In this document: positions 42,567-51,323 of the stretch, piece after piece
Position numbering within the stretch: the first letter of the stretch is position 1
How the letters are laid out: every line of letters starts with the position of its first letter
Assembly (NCBI GenBank): GCA_018266105.1
Contig: JAFEBA010000005.1
Coordinates: 58,972 to 122,971 of the forward strand
Direction: 5' to 3'
From: a bacterium
GTDB lineage: Bacteria; Vulcanimicrobiota; Xenobia; Xenobiales; JADMJV01
Length of the DNA stretch: 64,000 nucleotides
Translations under genes and position numbers: made by a program
Notes under the pieces: model-generated
Databases searched by the model: none
What the model was told of the DNA's origin: nothing
The model's input: the letters and a program-made list of their open reading frames with translations, nothing else

Positions 42567-43552
42567 TTGGACCCGTTGCTCTTCTTCAGGCTCTTGGCGG
42601 CATCCGCGTAACGTCCAAGATCCACCAGCAGACGGGCCTGGATCTGGAGCAGGCCGGGGTCGTTGGGCTGGAGAGCCAGGGCCGGCTTCAGTGCCTCTAA
42701 TGCCTCCTGAAGCTGGCCTTTCTCATCTAGAAGGTTGGCCATGTAGACGGCCGGGCCCACTGTGCCGGGCTCTCTCTTTGCCCAGGCAGCCACCGTCTTC
42801 TTGGCGGCAGCCAGTTCGGCCTGGTCCTGGCTACTGCCGTGATAGAGGCGGGTGTACAGGTCGGCCAGTTTGGAACCCTCGGGGGTGGCCGGAAAGACCT
42901 CCAGCGCATAGCTCTTGGGAGCCTCTTCCAGCGGCCAGGGGACATCCCAGGTCCAGCGTTTGCCCTGCTTCTGACCCGAGACCAGGGGAGCAAAAGCAGA
43001 CTGCGGCGGTGCCTCCAGAGGCGGCATCTTGATCGTCTTCAGGTCGCCATTCAGCACCGGATTATAAAACTGATCCAGAAAGTAGCATTTGAGTTTAGGG
43101 GGAACGCCGGCCGCAGCCGGACGGGAGATCCTGATGCCCTGGGGAGTCACTTCAATCCTGTCGAAGACCGAATTCTCGACGGCCTTGGCTCCGTCGCGTA
43201 CCACCATGCCGCCAATCTGCCGGTGGTTTTCGCCGTTCATGGCCAGTTTGAGTTGGGTTGAGGAAAGTACTTTGGCACTACAGCCCTTGGGATTGAGACC
43301 GTCGGCTCCTACTTCCAGCGAGCCTTTGCCGCTAATTTCCTGACGTTCGCCTTTATTGAGCAGCAGCACTGTGACTTTGGACCCAGGGGTCAGCTCAATG
43401 TTGTCTCCCGAGGACCAAAGCTCGCCGGTCATCACAGGAGTGGAATGATTCAAAACCATTCCGTCAACCTTCAAAACCATGGCCACTTTCTTGGCCGGCT
43501 GAGCCCAGCCCGTCGCGGCCAGTATCAACATTCCAACCAGGGTTCTTTTCAT
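42563..43552 (-). CDS. Secreted FecR-like/TPR protein
   Basis: From ATG 43552 (GAGGAG six bases upstream) the 329-residue protein has a signal peptide (MKRTLVGMLILAATGWAQ). A FecR-type SH3-like domain follows (about 20-95, VDGMVLNHSTPVMTGELW, LTPGSKVTVLLLNKGERQ), then a middle beta domain and C-terminal TPR-like helices (about 245-325, AVYMANLLDEKGQLQEALEA, LLQIQARLLVDLGRYADAAK). FecR-like domains often sense envelope or ligand signals. It lies 12 bp after the propeller-caspase gene and is probably translated from the same mRNA, hinting at a shared envelope complex. Confidence 0.75.
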   Translation of the reverse strand: MKRTLVGMLILAATGWAQPAKKVAMVLKVDGMVLNHSTPVMTGELWSSGDNIELTPGSKVTVLLLNKGERQEISGKGSLEVGADGLNPKGCSAKVLSSTQLKLAMNGENHRQIGGMVVRDGAKAVENSVFDRIEVTPQGIRISRPAAAGVPPKLKCYFLDQFYNPVLNGDLKTIKMPPLEAPPQSAFAPLVSGQKQGKRWTWDVPWPLEEAPKSYALEVFPATPEGSKLADLYTRLYHGSSQDQAELAAAKKTVAAWAKREPGTVGPAVYMANLLDEKGQLQEALEALKPALALQPNDPGLLQIQARLLVDLGRYADAAKSLKKSNGSN

Positions 43553-43564
43553 CAACTGCTCCTC

Positions 43565-46500
43565 TTATTTGCCGTACAGGCGAATCGGAAAGTCGGTGCC
43601 ACTGACGAACTGAAAGACGTCCTGGTTCAGCCCGACCTGCCGGCATAAATCCGGTACCTGGCTACACACAAAATAGACCAGGCCACTCACCGTCACCTGC
43701 TGGCGAGAATTCGGCGGCGCCGATTTCAAGCCTTCGAGCAGGCTGTAGGTCAATAATCCGTGCTGCAGGCTGGGCAGTTCCAGAGCCGACTGGTCGCTGC
43801 GACAGGCGGCCAGCATGTAGACTCCGGATCCACGAGCCAGCCGTTGCTGATTCACGGCGAAGGAGGCCGCCATTTCGTCGCTGACCGCTCCGGCGTGGCA
43901 GGTATCCAGGATCACGAATTGTTTCTGGGCTGGAAATTCTCGAAGCCACTGAGCCAGGGTCTGGCCATCCAGGCTCGGTTGGCCAGGGGACATCAGAAAG
44001 TGATAGCCTTTAGAGTCGAGTGTTCCGTGTCCAGCTAAGAACAGCACTAGCGTGTCCTGGGCCTGGGCCTCTTTGGCCAGATCTTGAAAGGCCTGCCCGA
44101 TCAGATCGGTGCGTGCCTGCTCTCCAGCCAGCAGGCGCACATCACAGCTCGAGAAGAGCGGCGACTGAAGTCTTTCGCTGAGCGACTGGGCGTCTTTCTC
44201 CGCAAAGTTGAGCTTGACCGCATTTCCCGCCTGGTTCAGTCCCACTGCAATGACCATCAGTCTGGGCTCACGAGCCTGCACGGCAGTACAGGTGATCCGC
44301 ATTTTGTCCCCGCGGCTTTCGACCGTGCCGGACTTATCCATGGCAGTGCAGCGCAATTCGTTCACTCCAGGCTGGAGCGGAGCTTGTAGCAGATAGTCCT
44401 CTGCTTCGCGGCGCCCCGACTGAGGAATGGCCTTGCCGTTGACGTAGAGCAGGGGCGGGCTGGAACCGCCGCCCTGATCTTTCACCGCGACGCGCACTTC
44501 CACGATGCGTTGAGAGATTTCCGAGCCGGGCGCCGGAGACTGAAACTCCACCTGGGGAGGTGCAATTTGCAATCCGGCTACCGGCTGGCGGGTCTGGCTT
44601 GAGCCTTTGTCTGCGGCGAAACTCCTGAGCAGACCCGGACGGTAGGCCTTTTCGAAGATTTGATCCACGCGCACTTTTCGATTATCCACCAGCCATTCGA
44701 TTTTACGCTCAGCTTCCGGCGTTCCATCAAAAAGTCCGGTGTTGTCGCAGACCAGCCAGTCTGCTCCTTCATTCAGCACGACCAGTTGACCGTTGGGAGC
44801 TGCCTGGCCGGGTTTCCAAAATTCCACCGTGTGCTCGCGTCCTACCGTCAGCAATCCACCTCCATTCAGCAGGATCAGTGGATTGGAATTCCAGTCTCCT
44901 CCGGCGGGCAAAACTTGAACGGGTTCCGGGCTCTCCGACAACTGAAGAACCTGGCCCAGCTCTCCCACCATCAACCATCTGCGTGAACCACCACTATCAT
45001 ACTTCAAGCTCAGGTAGCCCCCGCGATAGGCGAATTGATATTCACGCGAGCCGGTTGCGGGGATCATCATCTGTTGCAAACTGCGTTCAACCACAGGTTG
45101 AAAACGGAGATGACCGGGGCTCACCGGGTCCAATCCAAACAGTCGTCCGCGGTCATCGTAAGCCAGGGCCGCCAGATGATAGTTCTCGAAAGTCACCTTT
45201 TTGCCGGTGCTGAGGTCGGTCTCGATGACCTGACCACCAACGGTCCTGGCAAGTTTCGGGGCACCCGTGGGATTCACAGCGAAGGGCCCGCTTCGAGCTG
45301 AACTTTCCAGCAGGCGGTCAGCCACGGTGTCATAGACTTCCAGCTTGCGGTCACGCACCCCGACCAGATAGCGGCCGTCGTAGCTAGACTGCATTTCAGT
45401 GAGCGGGCCTCCACTTAAGGGAAGACTCTTTTTGAGCTTCAGCTGAGAAGCATCATAGAAATCCAGGCCCTTTTCTCGAGACACGGTCAGTAGCCTGGCG
45501 TCGCCGCTCAGGTTGATCCCCGCCACCCGGCTGCTGCCGCTGAGCAGAGTTTCACGCGTGCCGCTTTGCAGGCTCCAGCAGACCACTGCGCCGTTGAGCA
45601 GACCGGCATAGATTCTGCCCTTCGGGTCGTAAGCCAGGTGGCGAACCTGGCTGAAGGGCGGGCTGGCCATGGCTGGGTGAGCGCTTTCCGCCTCGACAAG
45701 GTCGCCGTTCATGAGCCCGAGCACCATTTGTTGATGAGTCAGTCCCTGGCTGAAAGAATCGGGCAGGTTGGCGGCCGCGATTTCGCCGGGATTTTCGGGC
45801 CTGCTGGGGTCCCACTTGACCAGCTTCTTGTTCCAAACAAACTGGACCTGATTTTGACCGCACAGGACTTTGAGGTCGGGTGGATGACTGAACGGTCCGC
45901 GCCAACCCTCTGAGCCCAGCAGATAGAGCCCTTTTGAATTGGATCCTAATGCTGTTGTTCCATCCGGGGCGTAGCATTGCAGCGTGAGGTTCTCTGGCGT
46001 GGCTTCGAAGCGACGAACCATCTTTCCATCGGCCAAACTCATTTCGATGGTCTGGCCGCCCTCCAGGGTGAGGCAGACCAGGTCTCCTGCGGGGTTGGTG
46101 GCCAGAGACTCGACTGGGGCTGGCAGTTCCCAGGAATGTAGGCGTGTCCAGGCGATGGGCTCCCATTGTTCTAAGGCTGGTGGCGAAGATTGAGCGGGGG
46201 AGAAGATCACGGTTTTCCCTGCTCGAGCCACGCCGCCCCGGGTTCGGAGGGGTTGCTCGGGTTGCGACTTCAACTGCAGGCCGGTGCCGATGTCGTAGCT
46301 ATGGATGCGGTGGTCGTTGCCGTAGCAGACCAGTTTATCCGAGCCCACCCAGTCCAGCCACAAGGGCAGAAAGCTTCCTCGTTGTGAGCTGATGGTTTGT
46401 TGCAATTGCTGACTGGCCTCGTCCCAGATTTTCAGGGTTCCGCCCGTATCGCCGCTGGCCAGGTAGCGACCGTCCGGGCTCTCCTGCAGGACGCATACGC

Positions 46501-46597
46501 CCTGAGTGTGGGGGACGGGCAGGATCAGCCGAGGTGGACTGGGTTCGGCCGGGCTCAGGCCGGTGCACAAGATGATGGCGAGCAGGGTACGTTTCAT
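43565..46597 (-). CDS. Secreted beta-propeller protein with C-terminal caspase-like domain
   Basis: The 1010-residue protein has a signal peptide (MKRTLLAIILCTGLSPAEP), a long WD40/propeller-like region (about 30-610; blades such as SPDGRYLASGDTGGTLKIWD), a linker with Ig-like strands, and a caspase (peptidase C14) domain from about 785 to the end. Catalytic His857 is in FLAGHGT and Cys900 in LDTCHAG, 43 residues apart as expected. RLMVIAVGLNQAG and LNFAEKDAQSL begin the caspase fold. Bacterial caspase homologues usually act intracellularly; secretion and propeller fusion suggest processing of envelope or extracellular proteins. It leads an operon with the FecR-like protein. Confidence 0.85.
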   Translation of the reverse strand: MKRTLLAIILCTGLSPAEPSPPRLILPVPHTQGVCVLQESPDGRYLASGDTGGTLKIWDEASQQLQQTISSQRGSFLPLWLDWVGSDKLVCYGNDHRIHSYDIGTGLQLKSQPEQPLRTRGGVARAGKTVIFSPAQSSPPALEQWEPIAWTRLHSWELPAPVESLATNPAGDLVCLTLEGGQTIEMSLADGKMVRRFEATPENLTLQCYAPDGTTALGSNSKGLYLLGSEGWRGPFSHPPDLKVLCGQNQVQFVWNKKLVKWDPSRPENPGEIAAANLPDSFSQGLTHQQMVLGLMNGDLVEAESAHPAMASPPFSQVRHLAYDPKGRIYAGLLNGAVVCWSLQSGTRETLLSGSSRVAGINLSGDARLLTVSREKGLDFYDASQLKLKKSLPLSGGPLTEMQSSYDGRYLVGVRDRKLEVYDTVADRLLESSARSGPFAVNPTGAPKLARTVGGQVIETDLSTGKKVTFENYHLAALAYDDRGRLFGLDPVSPGHLRFQPVVERSLQQMMIPATGSREYQFAYRGGYLSLKYDSGGSRRWLMVGELGQVLQLSESPEPVQVLPAGGDWNSNPLILLNGGGLLTVGREHTVEFWKPGQAAPNGQLVVLNEGADWLVCDNTGLFDGTPEAERKIEWLVDNRKVRVDQIFEKAYRPGLLRSFAADKGSSQTRQPVAGLQIAPPQVEFQSPAPGSEISQRIVEVRVAVKDQGGGSSPPLLYVNGKAIPQSGRREAEDYLLQAPLQPGVNELRCTAMDKSGTVESRGDKMRITCTAVQAREPRLMVIAVGLNQAGNAVKLNFAEKDAQSLSERLQSPLFSSCDVRLLAGEQARTDLIGQAFQDLAKEAQAQDTLVLFLAGHGTLDSKGYHFLMSPGQPSLDGQTLAQWLREFPAQKQFVILDTCHAGAVSDEMAASFAVNQQRLARGSGVYMLAACRSDQSALELPSLQHGLLTYSLLEGLKSAPPNSRQQVTVSGLVYFVCSQVPDLCRQVGLNQDVFQFVSGTDFPIRLYGK

Positions 46598-46786
46598 CGG
46601 GTAGGCTGCGCTCCTTGGTGGTCAATTCCTGGCGCTACCATAGCCCATGCTTTCGACTTCCACCATTACCGATGTTACGCTGCTCAGCCGGGATGGATGT
46701 CCGGTCGACTCAGGATGCCAGCCCCTCACCCTGATCGGGTCGCGGGCGTAAGATCGACATAGAAAATTGGAAGCGACCTGAAGCCC

Positions 46787-47116
46787 ATGCTAAGAAACAT
46801 TCTAATCACCAGCTTGCTGGTTTCACCGCTGCTCGGGACAGCCGAGGCGGTGCCCCCATGGAACAACCCTGCTCGACGTACCGAGCTGAGACAGGACCTG
46901 CGCCAGCAACGTCAGCAGAATGACAAAGCCGTCAAGCCGCCGCTCAGCGATGTGCTCGAAAATCACTACCTGCAACGCAATCCGGACGAGCGCCAGGAGT
47001 ACTTTTCACGGCGCACCATCATCGCCCGACCCTCCACTGCCAGGGGCCCAAAGAAGGCGGTCCGTGATCGCGATCCCGATATTGGAACTTACTACTACGT
47101 TCCCACTCAGCCTTAA
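46787..47116 (+). CDS. Small secreted basic protein
   Basis: I do not recognise this 109-residue protein. It has a signal peptide (LITSLLVSPLLGTAEA), then a highly charged Arg/Gln-rich helix (RRTELRQDLRQQRQQND), and a Tyr-rich end (DIGTYYYVPTQP). A rho-independent terminator follows 7 bp after its stop codon, indicating a single-gene transcript. It is divergent from the propeller-caspase operon with about 190 bp between. Confidence 0.6.
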   Translation: MLRNILITSLLVSPLLGTAEAVPPWNNPARRTELRQDLRQQRQQNDKAVKPPLSDVLENHYLQRNPDERQEYFSRRTIIARPSTARGPKKAVRDRDPDIGTYYYVPTQP

Positions 47117-47123
47117 AGCCAAT

Positions 47124-47155
47124 GACCTCTCCTCAGGAGGGGTCTTTTCTCTTTC
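47124..47155 (+). terminator. Rho-independent terminator
   Basis: GACCTCTCCT pairs with AGGAGGGGTC across a minimal loop (one G-T pair), and the stem is followed by TTTTCTCTTTC. It sits just after the small secreted protein gene and before the coiled-coil gene. Confidence 0.8.
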
Positions 47156-47164
47156 ACTTAAGTC

Positions 47165-48010
47165 GTGTGCGTGAATTTTGAAGAGATTGCCTTCGAGCTC
47201 TATGGTCTGCCTCTGGACGAGTTTGTCGCGGCCCGCGATGCTCGCTCGGCTGAGGCCCGCAAAGACAAGCAGCGACAGCTAGCCAATGACTTGAAGGGAC
47301 TGGTCAAGCCGACTGTCGGGGCCTGGGCCGTCAATCGCCTGCTGCGCGGTTCCAGAACCGCCCTGGAGCAGTTGCTTCAAGTCGGAGAGAGTCTGCGCCG
47401 GGCTCAGAGCCAACTTGAGGCTGAGCGAATTCGGGAGCTTTCGGTCCAGCGCCGACACCTGACCGCGCAACTGGCCGCTGAGCTTCGCCGAATGAGCCTT
47501 TCGGATTCAGCCGAACAGGAGGTGCTGGATACCCTGGCGGCGGCCGTGGCCGAGTCTTCGGCGGCGGAGTTGGTTCGTTCCGGGCGTCTGGCCAGAGGTC
47601 TGAGCCCGAGTGGTTTCGGAGATCTGGCCGGGCTGGCGCTCGCGTCGCCTCCAGCTCCAGTGGCAGCACCCGACCCGGCCATACCTGCGCCGGAACCCGT
47701 CTCCCAACCAGAGGCCCCAGAGGAGCCAGAAGTCCCTTCAAGTGAGCCCGAGATCCTTCCCGCACCTGTGCCTGAAGCGCCCCCACCGCTACAGGCTGGC
47801 CCCTCAGCCAGGACTCTGCAACGCAAACTTGAGCGAGCTCAGGAAGACCTCGAGGAAGCTCAAGCCGAACAGGAGGCCGCGCGGGAACGGGTGGAGTCTC
47901 TGCGACAGCGACTGGCAGCTGCCAGGGACAGGTTAAAGGTGGCTGACGAGGCCGTGCGTCAGGCGCAGGCAGAGTGCGACGAAGTCCAGGAGTTGATCGA
48001 CGAGCTTTAG
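47165..48010 (+). CDS. Coiled-coil protein of a conserved uncharacterised family
   Basis: The 281-residue protein starts with a block that recurs in many bacterial proteins of unknown role: ELYGLPLDEFVAARDARS, LVKPTVGAWAVNRLLRG and LEQLLQVGESLRRAQSQLE. A Pro/Ala/Glu-rich linker (about 155-205) and a C-terminal coiled coil (about 210-281, LERAQEDLEEAQAEQEAARE) follow. There is no signal peptide. GTG 47165 or GTG 47171 could be the start. A structural or nucleoid-associated role is only a guess. Confidence 0.7.
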   Translation: MCVNFEEIAFELYGLPLDEFVAARDARSAEARKDKQRQLANDLKGLVKPTVGAWAVNRLLRGSRTALEQLLQVGESLRRAQSQLEAERIRELSVQRRHLTAQLAAELRRMSLSDSAEQEVLDTLAAAVAESSAAELVRSGRLARGLSPSGFGDLAGLALASPPAPVAAPDPAIPAPEPVSQPEAPEEPEVPSSEPEILPAPVPEAPPPLQAGPSARTLQRKLERAQEDLEEAQAEQEAARERVESLRQRLAAARDRLKVADEAVRQAQAECDEVQELIDEL

Positions 48011-48051
48011 GCTCTAGAGGGATCAGCCGGGCGGGCCGGCAAGCAATCGAG

Positions 48052-48885
48052 ATGAGTCTCTGGGCTGCTCTGGCTGTGACGGCTGCCGCCTCCGCCATCG
48101 GTTATTATCATTCGGCTGGCCCGCGGCGCAGGCGTCTGCGTGCGCGACCCTTTCCCCCTGAGTGGGAGGCCATCTTGATGCGAAATGTGGCCCTCTATCG
48201 CAAGCTCCCGCAGAACCTGCGAGCTCAGTTACGGGGTCATATCCAGGTCTTTCTGGGAGAGAAAGACTTCGAGGGCTGCGGGGGTCTGGTCATCAACGAC
48301 GAGATTCGGTTGACCATCGCCGGCCAGGCCTGCATTTTGCTGCTGAATCGTCCCTGCCGTTACTTTCCGGGGCTCAACGCCATTCTGGTCTACCCTCGCG
48401 CTTACATTCAGCGGGCCAGACGACAGGAAGGTTACATTCATTTTGAGGACGAGCGACAGATCAACCTGGGCGAATCCTGGAGTAATGGAACCCTGGTGCT
48501 GTCATGGAACGATGTGGCCAACACCGCCCACGACGTTCGCGATGGACACAACCTCGTTCTGCACGAGTTTGCCCATCAGCTGGACACCGAGGACGGCGTG
48601 GGTGATGGAGTGCCTCTGCTGGAGCAACAGTCGAAGTACTTTCATTGGGCCGAAGTACTCAACCGGGAGTATCAGGCTCTGGTCAACTTGACCCGGAAGC
48701 ACCAGAAAGACGTCATTCAGGCCTATGGGGCCACCAATCCGGCGGAGTTTTTTGCGGTCGCGACCGAGGCCTTCTTCGAGCGGCCGGTCCTGCTTCACAG
48801 GAAGCACGCGGAGCTTTATCAGGAGCTCAGGGATTTTTATCAGGTCGACCCGGAGACTTGGAACGAAGCCCGCGAGCAGCTTTGA
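48052..48885 (+). CDS. mtfA: MtfA-family zinc peptidase
   Basis: The 277-residue protein matches the MtfA (DgsA/Mlc anti-repressor, peptidase M90) family: a short N-terminal membrane segment (LWAALAVTAAASAIGYY), LRAQLRGHIQVFLGEKDFEGCGG, IRLTIAGQACILLLN, and the zinc site LVLHEFAHQLD (HEFAH at 171-175) followed by NPAEFFAVATEAFFERP with the third ligand Glu. In E. coli MtfA binds Mlc and has aminopeptidase activity; whether this holds here is unknown, and no Mlc homologue is in the window. ATG 48052 gives the expected N-terminus. Confidence 0.9.
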   Translation: MSLWAALAVTAAASAIGYYHSAGPRRRRLRARPFPPEWEAILMRNVALYRKLPQNLRAQLRGHIQVFLGEKDFEGCGGLVINDEIRLTIAGQACILLLNRPCRYFPGLNAILVYPRAYIQRARRQEGYIHFEDERQINLGESWSNGTLVLSWNDVANTAHDVRDGHNLVLHEFAHQLDTEDGVGDGVPLLEQQSKYFHWAEVLNREYQALVNLTRKHQKDVIQAYGATNPAEFFAVATEAFFERPVLLHRKHAELYQELRDFYQVDPETWNEAREQL

Positions 48886-48946
48886 GAAATCTTCGAGGTG
48901 ACTCAGCTAGAGTGGAGGCACACACAGATACGAGGAGTGCACGTTC

Positions 48947-49396
48947 ATGAGTTGGGTTTCCGCAAATTTTATCAAGTTTGCCGTTGACCGGCCTTTAGGT
49001 CAGAAGATGCTGGACGGGACCATGAAGATTCCCGCGGGCGACCCGGTCGAGCAAGATCTTCCTGTGCTTGTGGATGCCATGGCCGTTTCGCTCAAGGACG
49101 ACAGTAAAGTCGACGAGAAGCTTCTGAGTTCCAAATCATTCGAAGTGTTTCGCGCATTGGCCGAGAAAGCCGCCGAAGTCAGCGATCCCAAGCAGCCTGA
49201 GAAATTTCCCTTCGGTTACTCCCTGCTGCCGACGCGGCTTGAAAGGTCGGAAACGCCTGGTATTTTGGCGGTGGACCTCAATCCTATCGACATGCGATTC
49301 ACCAGCCAGTCGCCTGTTTACCCGGAACCGGCAGCTCGACTGTTTATCGACACCACGCCTGGCAAGGACGGCCTGGATTACTTGATCTCCTATTGA
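48947..49396 (+). CDS. Hypothetical protein
   Basis: The 149-residue protein has no recognised domain. GAGGAG nine bases before ATG 48947 fixes the start. The sequence is mixed alpha/beta with an acidic helix (VLVDAMAVSLKDDSKVDEKL) and a Pro-rich beta end (SQSPVYPEPAARLFIDTT). No signal peptide. It ends 21 bp from the convergent secreted-protein gene. Confidence 0.6.
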   Translation: MSWVSANFIKFAVDRPLGQKMLDGTMKIPAGDPVEQDLPVLVDAMAVSLKDDSKVDEKLLSSKSFEVFRALAEKAAEVSDPKQPEKFPFGYSLLPTRLERSETPGILAVDLNPIDMRFTSQSPVYPEPAARLFIDTTPGKDGLDYLISY

Positions 49397-49417
49397 TTGG
49401 TGTTCTGATTGGGCCCC

Positions 49418-50461
49418 CTAGAACTTGATCTGGTAGGCGTGGCCCAGGGAGCCCCCGCCCAGTCGCAGGGATTGGAGTCTGGCCCCGGCCGGGATTTCGA
49501 AGAAGTAGCGGTAGCTGGCTTCTTCGTTTTCATTGAGTTGCAGCGAGCCCAGGGCCTCGTCACTGGACAGTTGGCGCGCGCCCACTTCGCCTGGAGGGTA
49601 TTTCTGCCCGCTGCCATCGCGAGCTTCCACTAATTCTAGCGGGCTCTCCTGAAAGTAATAGCTATCCACGGGCCTGGATGCTCGGTTTTTGACGGTGACT
49701 TGCACGACGGCCGTCTGTTTTCCGTCGCTGGCCGGCCGATAGCTGATGGAGTCGCAACGCACATCGACATAGGTGTTCGGATAGAAGGTTCCCACCGTTC
49801 CCTGGCACAGGCTCAAACTCGTGCTGCCCGACTTGTCCGAGGCATCGGCTGCGTAGGCGGGCAGCGGAGCGATGGTGTTCTTGGGGTCGCCATCCGCGAA
49901 ACCGGCGATCGAGAAACGTAGAATCTCCTCTTTGGGGAACGCTTTGCGTCCGTTATTCACCAGCAGTTTCTTGATGCGGGCCTTGTTGGGGATGCGAATG
50001 GCGACCGTCAGCGGTTTGCTTGAGTCCTGACCCACTCCCTGTCCGGGCTTCAGGTTGGGAGCATACTCGCTGCTGCCTGAGGGGGCGTAGCGGGTGCTTC
50101 CGGAGGTGCTGGCATAGCTGTTTTCTTCTTCATCGACGGCGGTGAAGGTGTAGCCTCCATAGTAGTTGTCCAGGGGGCGCGCATTCTTGAGTGCGAATCG
50201 AATGACCAGTAGTTTTTCGTCAGCGGTGGGAGCGGTGGCGGCGTAGTCCCGGTGAGGTTCCAGGGTGTAGGCGGCAGAGATGAACTGCAAGTTAAAGTCA
50301 TCACGCATGGTGTAGATCGCCCCAAACTGGCCCTGGGCTCCCTGAACTTGAGTTTGAGCCCTGGCCTGGCCCGGTTTTTCAGGCTTCTCTCGAGCTGGAA
50401 GGGCAGCCGATAGCAGAAAGCAACAAAGGACGGGAACGGCGACGGACTGCATTGTTTTCAT
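49418..50461 (-). CDS. Secreted protein with two DUF4352-like domains
   Basis: The 347-residue protein has a signal peptide (SVAVPVLCCFLLSAALPA) and two Ig-like domains (about 50-195 and 215-345). Each contains a strand pattern of the DUF4352 type: EKLLVIRFALKNARPLDNYYGGYTF in the first, TAVVQVTVKNRASRPVDSYYFQ in the second. These domains bind partner proteins or ligands on cell envelopes. No catalytic residues are seen. It is divergent from the next plus-strand gene with about 115 bp between. Confidence 0.7.
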   Translation of the reverse strand: MKTMQSVAVPVLCCFLLSAALPAREKPEKPGQARAQTQVQGAQGQFGAIYTMRDDFNLQFISAAYTLEPHRDYAATAPTADEKLLVIRFALKNARPLDNYYGGYTFTAVDEEENSYASTSGSTRYAPSGSSEYAPNLKPGQGVGQDSSKPLTVAIRIPNKARIKKLLVNNGRKAFPKEEILRFSIAGFADGDPKNTIAPLPAYAADASDKSGSTSLSLCQGTVGTFYPNTYVDVRCDSISYRPASDGKQTAVVQVTVKNRASRPVDSYYFQESPLELVEARDGSGQKYPPGEVGARQLSSDEALGSLQLNENEEASYRYFFEIPAGARLQSLRLGGGSLGHAYQIKF

Positions 50462-50577
50462 CCGGGCGGGTTTGCGGGGGCGGGGGCTGGCCCCTGCCTC
50501 CGCCCGAGGGTCCAGCTCAGGTTGTCCTGGAGCCAGTCCAAAGAGGGGAAAAGCCGCAGTTCCGGAACTCCTCCTCC

Positions 50578-51237
50578 ATGAACGTCGCTCCTATCTCGGC
50601 GGGATCCGCCTCCGTCTCTGCCCCCGCTGTCCGCAAGTCGAGCCCTCGACCGGTTCAGGAGCAGCCTCCGGTTCAGCCAGAAGTGGCGACCGGGGTCGAG
50701 TCTTTGTCATTGCAGACCAAAGTGGATCTGTCTCAGAAGGCTCAGGTTCAGCCCCCACCCCCTCCCCAGGCTACCAAGAAAAAGACTGCCGTCGCTGATA
50801 AGCTTCCGTCCAAGTCAGTCGAGGGCCAGGATTTTACGGGGCGGACCTGCAGCGGGACTTTGCACGGACCTTTGTTGATGGAAGATCCGATGGCACTCGG
50901 ATTTGAGTGCGAGTCACCGCGTGATTTTGAGACCATGCATCGCCTGGGTATGCAGTTGGGTCAGGTCCCCGCCGAACTTCTGCTGGCCCCGGCTGGCCAG
51001 GAGGCTCTGGTGCGAGAACCGGACTTCGCCTATTTTGGAGTGGGTCCGGAAGGGGCTCGCCTGGTGCAAAATCTCCAGGGGGAGCCTGATTCCCAGCCTC
51101 AGGAGAGCCGGATCAAGTTAGCTAGTGGACAGGAAGTGCTGGTCACGCGAGGCCCCAATGAGATTTCCATTCTGGTGCCGCCTGCCCGTCTTGAAGAACT
51201 GGCCAGCTGGGGACGGAACTTGTTGGCTGTGGCCTGA
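50578..51237 (+). CDS. Hypothetical protein with MNV-type leader
   Basis: From ATG 50578 the 219-residue protein begins MNVAPISAGSASVSAPAVRK, a Ser/Ala/Pro-rich leader without a hydrophobic segment. A low-complexity Pro/Gln/Lys-rich region (to about 85) follows, then a folded domain (about 90-219, ALGFECESPRDFETMHRLGM, EISILVPPARLEELA). No known domain is recognised. The leader resembles those of other unknown proteins in this window. Confidence 0.6.
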   Translation: MNVAPISAGSASVSAPAVRKSSPRPVQEQPPVQPEVATGVESLSLQTKVDLSQKAQVQPPPPPQATKKKTAVADKLPSKSVEGQDFTGRTCSGTLHGPLLMEDPMALGFECESPRDFETMHRLGMQLGQVPAELLLAPAGQEALVREPDFAYFGVGPEGARLVQNLQGEPDSQPQESRIKLASGQEVLVTRGPNEISILVPPARLEELASWGRNLLAVA

Positions 51238-51323
51238 GGGCCTTTCATAGTTTTTTCATGGAGTTGACATAAGCTCCGGGCAACAAGAGACTCAGCCGCG
51301 AAGCTGAGCAGAAAAGGTTGCCC

